From: Elusimicrobiota bacterium
Lineage (GTDB): Bacteria > Elusimicrobiota > Elusimicrobia > UBA1565 > UBA9628
Assembly: GCA_028869495.1 (NCBI GenBank)
Contig: JAGWRY010000211.1
Location: 1 to 5,556 of the forward strand
DNA: 5,556 bases
Direction of reading: 5' to 3'
Made by a program: the position numbers and the translations under genes. The notes beneath the pieces are model-generated. The model was not told where the DNA came from. It was given only the letters and a program-made list of their open reading frames with translations, and made no database searches. Of this stretch, positions 3,301 through 5,556 are shown one piece after another (position 1 is the stretch's first letter; each line of letters opens with the position of its first letter).

Positions 3301-5556
3301 CTACTCGGTCTTCGGACCGGCCTCCGCCGCGGGCTCCGGGGCCGCGTACGGCCCCTCCTGGGCGACCTTCAGCGCGTGCGCCTCGCGCTCGGGGCCGCCC
3401 TTCTTCTGGAAGCTGACGGAGACGAGCTGGGTGACGCCCTTCTCCTCCATCGTGACGCCGTACATCACGTCGGCGGCCTCCATCGTGCGCTTGTTGTGCG
3501 ACACGATCAAGTACTGCGTCTTGTTCTGGAACTCGCGCAGGAGCGCGGCGAAGCGCTCGATGTTCGCGTCGTCGAGAGCGGCGTCGGCCTCGTCGAGCAT
3601 GCAGAACGGCGACGGCTTGACCATGAAGAACGCGAACAGCAGGGCGATCGCGGTCAGCGTCTTCTCGCCGCCGGAGAGCAGGCTGATCGACTGCAGCTTC
3701 TTGCCCGGGGGCTGGGCCATGATGTCGACGCCCGTCTCCAGGATGTTCTCCGGGTCGGTCAGGATCAGGTCGGCTTCGCCGCCCTCGAAGAGCACGCCGT
3801 ACAGGCGGCGGAAGTGCTCGCGCACGTCGTGGAAGGTCTGCCGGAAGTTCTCGCGGGTCGCGCCGTTGATCTTCTGGATCGCGGCCATCAGGTCGTCCTT
3901 CGCCTTCAGCAGGTCGTTGATCTGCTCGATCAGGAAGCGCTGCTTCTCGGCCAGGGCCTCGTACTCCTCGGGCGCCGCCATGTTGATGTTGCCCATGTTC
4001 GCGATGCGGCGCTTCAGGGTCTCGATCTTCTCGACGTCGGGCGCGACGCCCTGGTACTTGCCCTTGGCCTCGTCGAAGGTCAGCTGCCACTCGTCCCACA
4101 GCCGAGTCTTGAGCACGTCGGCCGTGCTCTTGAGCGCGGTCGCGCGGACCTCGTGCTGGTGCATGTCGGCCTGGGCCTGGTCGTGCTCGGCCTGGAGGGT
4201 CTTCAGCCTCTCGCCGAGGGCGTCGATGCGGCCCTGCAGGTCCTGCAGGCGGTCGAAGACGGCCTTCGCCTCGTTCTCCCGGCCGGCGAGCGTCGCCGTC
4301 AGGGCCTCGATCTCGGCGCGCATGCGCTCGCGGCCTTCCTGCGTCTCCGCCTTGCGGCGCTCGAGGTCCTCCCCTTCGGCGGCCAGGCGCGCGACCTGGG
4401 CCTCGAGGGCGGTCCGCTCGGCGTCGAGCCGCTGTCCCGAAGCGACGTGGGCGGCGAGCTCCGCCTCGACCCCGCGCAGGAGCTCGGCCTGCCCGTCGGC
4501 GGCCGCGCGGCGCCCGGCCAGCTCCTCGCGCGCGGCGGCGAGCTGGTCGGCCGCGGCGGCCTCGGCGGCCCGCGCCGACTCGACGCGAGTCTCCGCCTCC
4601 GCGCGTCGGGAGCGCGCCTCGAGGATGCGCTCCTTGGCCGCGGAGGCCTCGGCGAGCGCGCGCGCCGACTCGTCGGTCGACAGCGCGACGTTGCGCTCGT
4701 GGTTCTCCAGGCCCTGCGCGAGCTGGGAGACCCGCGCCTCCAGGCCGTGGCGGCGCCCGGACTCGCGCGACAGGGCCTCGGCGGCGGCGCGCAGGGCGCC
4801 GAGCGCCTCGGCGAGCTCCGCGTCGGTCTTCGCGCGCTCCTCGGACAGGCCGGTCCCGCGCGTCTCGAGGGCCGCGGCCTTCTCCTTCAGCTCGCCGAGG
4901 TCGGCCAGAGACGGCTGGACCCCGTCCTTCGGCTCGGCCCCGCCGCAGACCCAGTGCTCGCCGAAGAGCTTGCCGTCGAGCTCGTAGGCCTCGGCCAGCA
5001 GGTGGCGCAGGACGCGGTCGTGGCGCGGGTCGTAGGACAGGCGCTCGAGCACGGGGCGCGCCTCGGGCGGATACGGGCGCTCCGAGGCCTCGGGCAGGGA
5101 CGACAGGACCAGGAAGCGCGCGCGCCCCTCGCCGGCGGCCTGCAGGAGCTCGACGCCGGCGCGCGCCGCCGTCGAGTCCTCGACGACGACCGCGTACAGG
5201 CGCTCGCCGAGCAGGTCCTCGAGGGCGGGCTTGACCGCGGCCTCGGCGCGGAACAGGCCGCGCACGATGCCGACGACGCCGGGGATGCCGGCGTTGAGCA
5301 CGGACTGCGCGCCGACCCAGTACGGGTTCTGCCCGCCCTGGGCCTCGAGCGACTCGGCGCGCGCGGACGCCTGCGCGAGCTCGGCGTGCAGGCGGACGGT
5401 CTCCTCGGAGAGCTCGCCCTGGCGGCGGCGCAGGGCCTCGACGCGGCCCTCGGCCGCGTCGGCGGCGGCCTTCGCCTCGGCGTGGGTCGTCTCGCAGGCG
5501 GTCAGCTCCGCGCGGGCCTCCGCGATGCGCCCGCGCGCCTCGGCGGCGGCGGCGGA
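3301..5556 (-). CDS. smc: Chromosome segregation/condensation protein SMC, C-terminal 751 residues (N-terminus beyond right edge)
   Basis: The frame is open to the right edge, so the gene is truncated by the window. It lacks the N-terminal Walker A head half and most of the first coiled-coil arm. In order within the fragment: the end of the first coiled coil (1-75); the hinge from about 80 (NPYWVGAQSVLNAGIPGVVG, then LGERLYAVVVEDSTAA and GRARFLVLSSL); the second Ala/Glu/Arg-rich coiled coil (about 220-510); and the C-terminal ATPase head (about 510-720). The head has NMGNINMAAPEEYEAL, FEGGEADLILTD, PPGKK, the signature LSGGEK (627-632), Walker B FCMLDEAD (651-658), D-loop LDDAN and the switch-type VSHNK (685-689), then YGVTMEEKGVTQLVSV. 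SMC dimers with kleisin partners organise and segregate the chromosome by ATP-driven DNA loop extrusion; scpA/scpB are not in view. The hinge looks short in its second half, and a 35-residue Ala/Pro/Glu tail follows the head. A GTG at 5301 lies inside the hinge and is not the start. Confidence 0.96.
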   Translation of the reverse strand, partial: SAAAAEARGRIAEARAELTACETTHAEAKAAADAAEGRVEALRRRQGELSEETVRLHAELAQASARAESLEAQGGQNPYWVGAQSVLNAGIPGVVGIVRGLFRAEAAVKPALEDLLGERLYAVVVEDSTAARAGVELLQAAGEGRARFLVLSSLPEASERPYPPEARPVLERLSYDPRHDRVLRHLLAEAYELDGKLFGEHWVCGGAEPKDGVQPSLADLGELKEKAAALETRGTGLSEERAKTDAELAEALGALRAAAEALSRESGRRHGLEARVSQLAQGLENHERNVALSTDESARALAEASAAKERILEARSRRAEAETRVESARAAEAAAADQLAAAREELAGRRAAADGQAELLRGVEAELAAHVASGQRLDAERTALEAQVARLAAEGEDLERRKAETQEGRERMRAEIEALTATLAGRENEAKAVFDRLQDLQGRIDALGERLKTLQAEHDQAQADMHQHEVRATALKSTADVLKTRLWDEWQLTFDEAKGKYQGVAPDVEKIETLKRRIANMGNINMAAPEEYEALAEKQRFLIEQINDLLKAKDDLMAAIQKINGATRENFRQTFHDVREHFRRLYGVLFEGGEADLILTDPENILETGVDIMAQPPGKKLQSISLLSGGEKTLTAIALLFAFFMVKPSPFCMLDEADAALDDANIERFAALLREFQNKTQYLIVSHNKRTMEAADVMYGVTMEEKGVTQLVSVSFQKKGGPEREAHALKVAQEGPYAAPEPAAEAGPKTE

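Noticed and set aside
2489..4099. Minus-strand open frame of 536 codons spanning the end of smc and the phosphoesterase in another frame
   Set aside because: It overlaps two well-supported genes out of frame and consists of Arg/Pro/Gly/Ala runs, so it is a frame shadow.
3431..4987. Plus-strand open frame of 518 codons opposite smc
   Set aside because: It is a Ser/Arg/Ala-rich shadow of the smc coiled coil with no domain pattern; smc motifs on the other strand are unambiguous.
5299..5301. GTG as a possible start of the SMC frame
   Set aside because: The frame continues upstream with SMC coiled-coil and hinge sequence to the window edge, so this is an internal valine codon.

Overview
This is a GC-rich stretch of a bacterial chromosome, and every gene I accept lies on the minus strand. 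It reads from the high-coordinate end to the low-coordinate end. Three proteins have export signals and one looks like an outer-membrane beta-barrel, so the host is probably Gram-negative (diderm). The very GC-rich third codon positions, Ala-rich signal peptides and lineage-specific secreted proteins would fit a GC-rich member of a poorly cultured phylum such as Elusimicrobiota. That assignment is an impression only, because no marker gene here settles taxonomy.

There are two parts. The first, 2500-5556, is housekeeping. It holds the C-terminal two-thirds of a chromosome-condensation SMC protein, whose N-terminus lies beyond the right edge. Forty-eight bases later comes a GTG-started calcineurin-like metallophosphoesterase, probably in the same operon, which ends at a hairpin with flanking A and T runs. 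The second part, 1-2361, is a cell-envelope block. It holds a 278-residue secreted protein of unknown family with its own candidate promoter. A compact run of three overlapping reading frames follows: a basic 54-residue small ORF with a good ribosome binding site, a TTG-started outer-membrane barrel protein of 356 residues, and the signal peptide of a further exported protein cut by the left edge. The frames join by TTGA and ATGA four-base overlaps, a layout typical of translational coupling.

I see no mobile element, CRISPR array, tRNA or rRNA. I also see no convincing new multi-gene system. The points most worth following are the coupled small ORF in front of the barrel protein, the unrecognised secreted protein, the apparently shortened SMC hinge, and the C-terminal tail on the barrel protein. 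Long open frames on the plus strand, and in a second minus frame across smc and the phosphoesterase, are by-products of GC-rich coding sequence and are not annotated.
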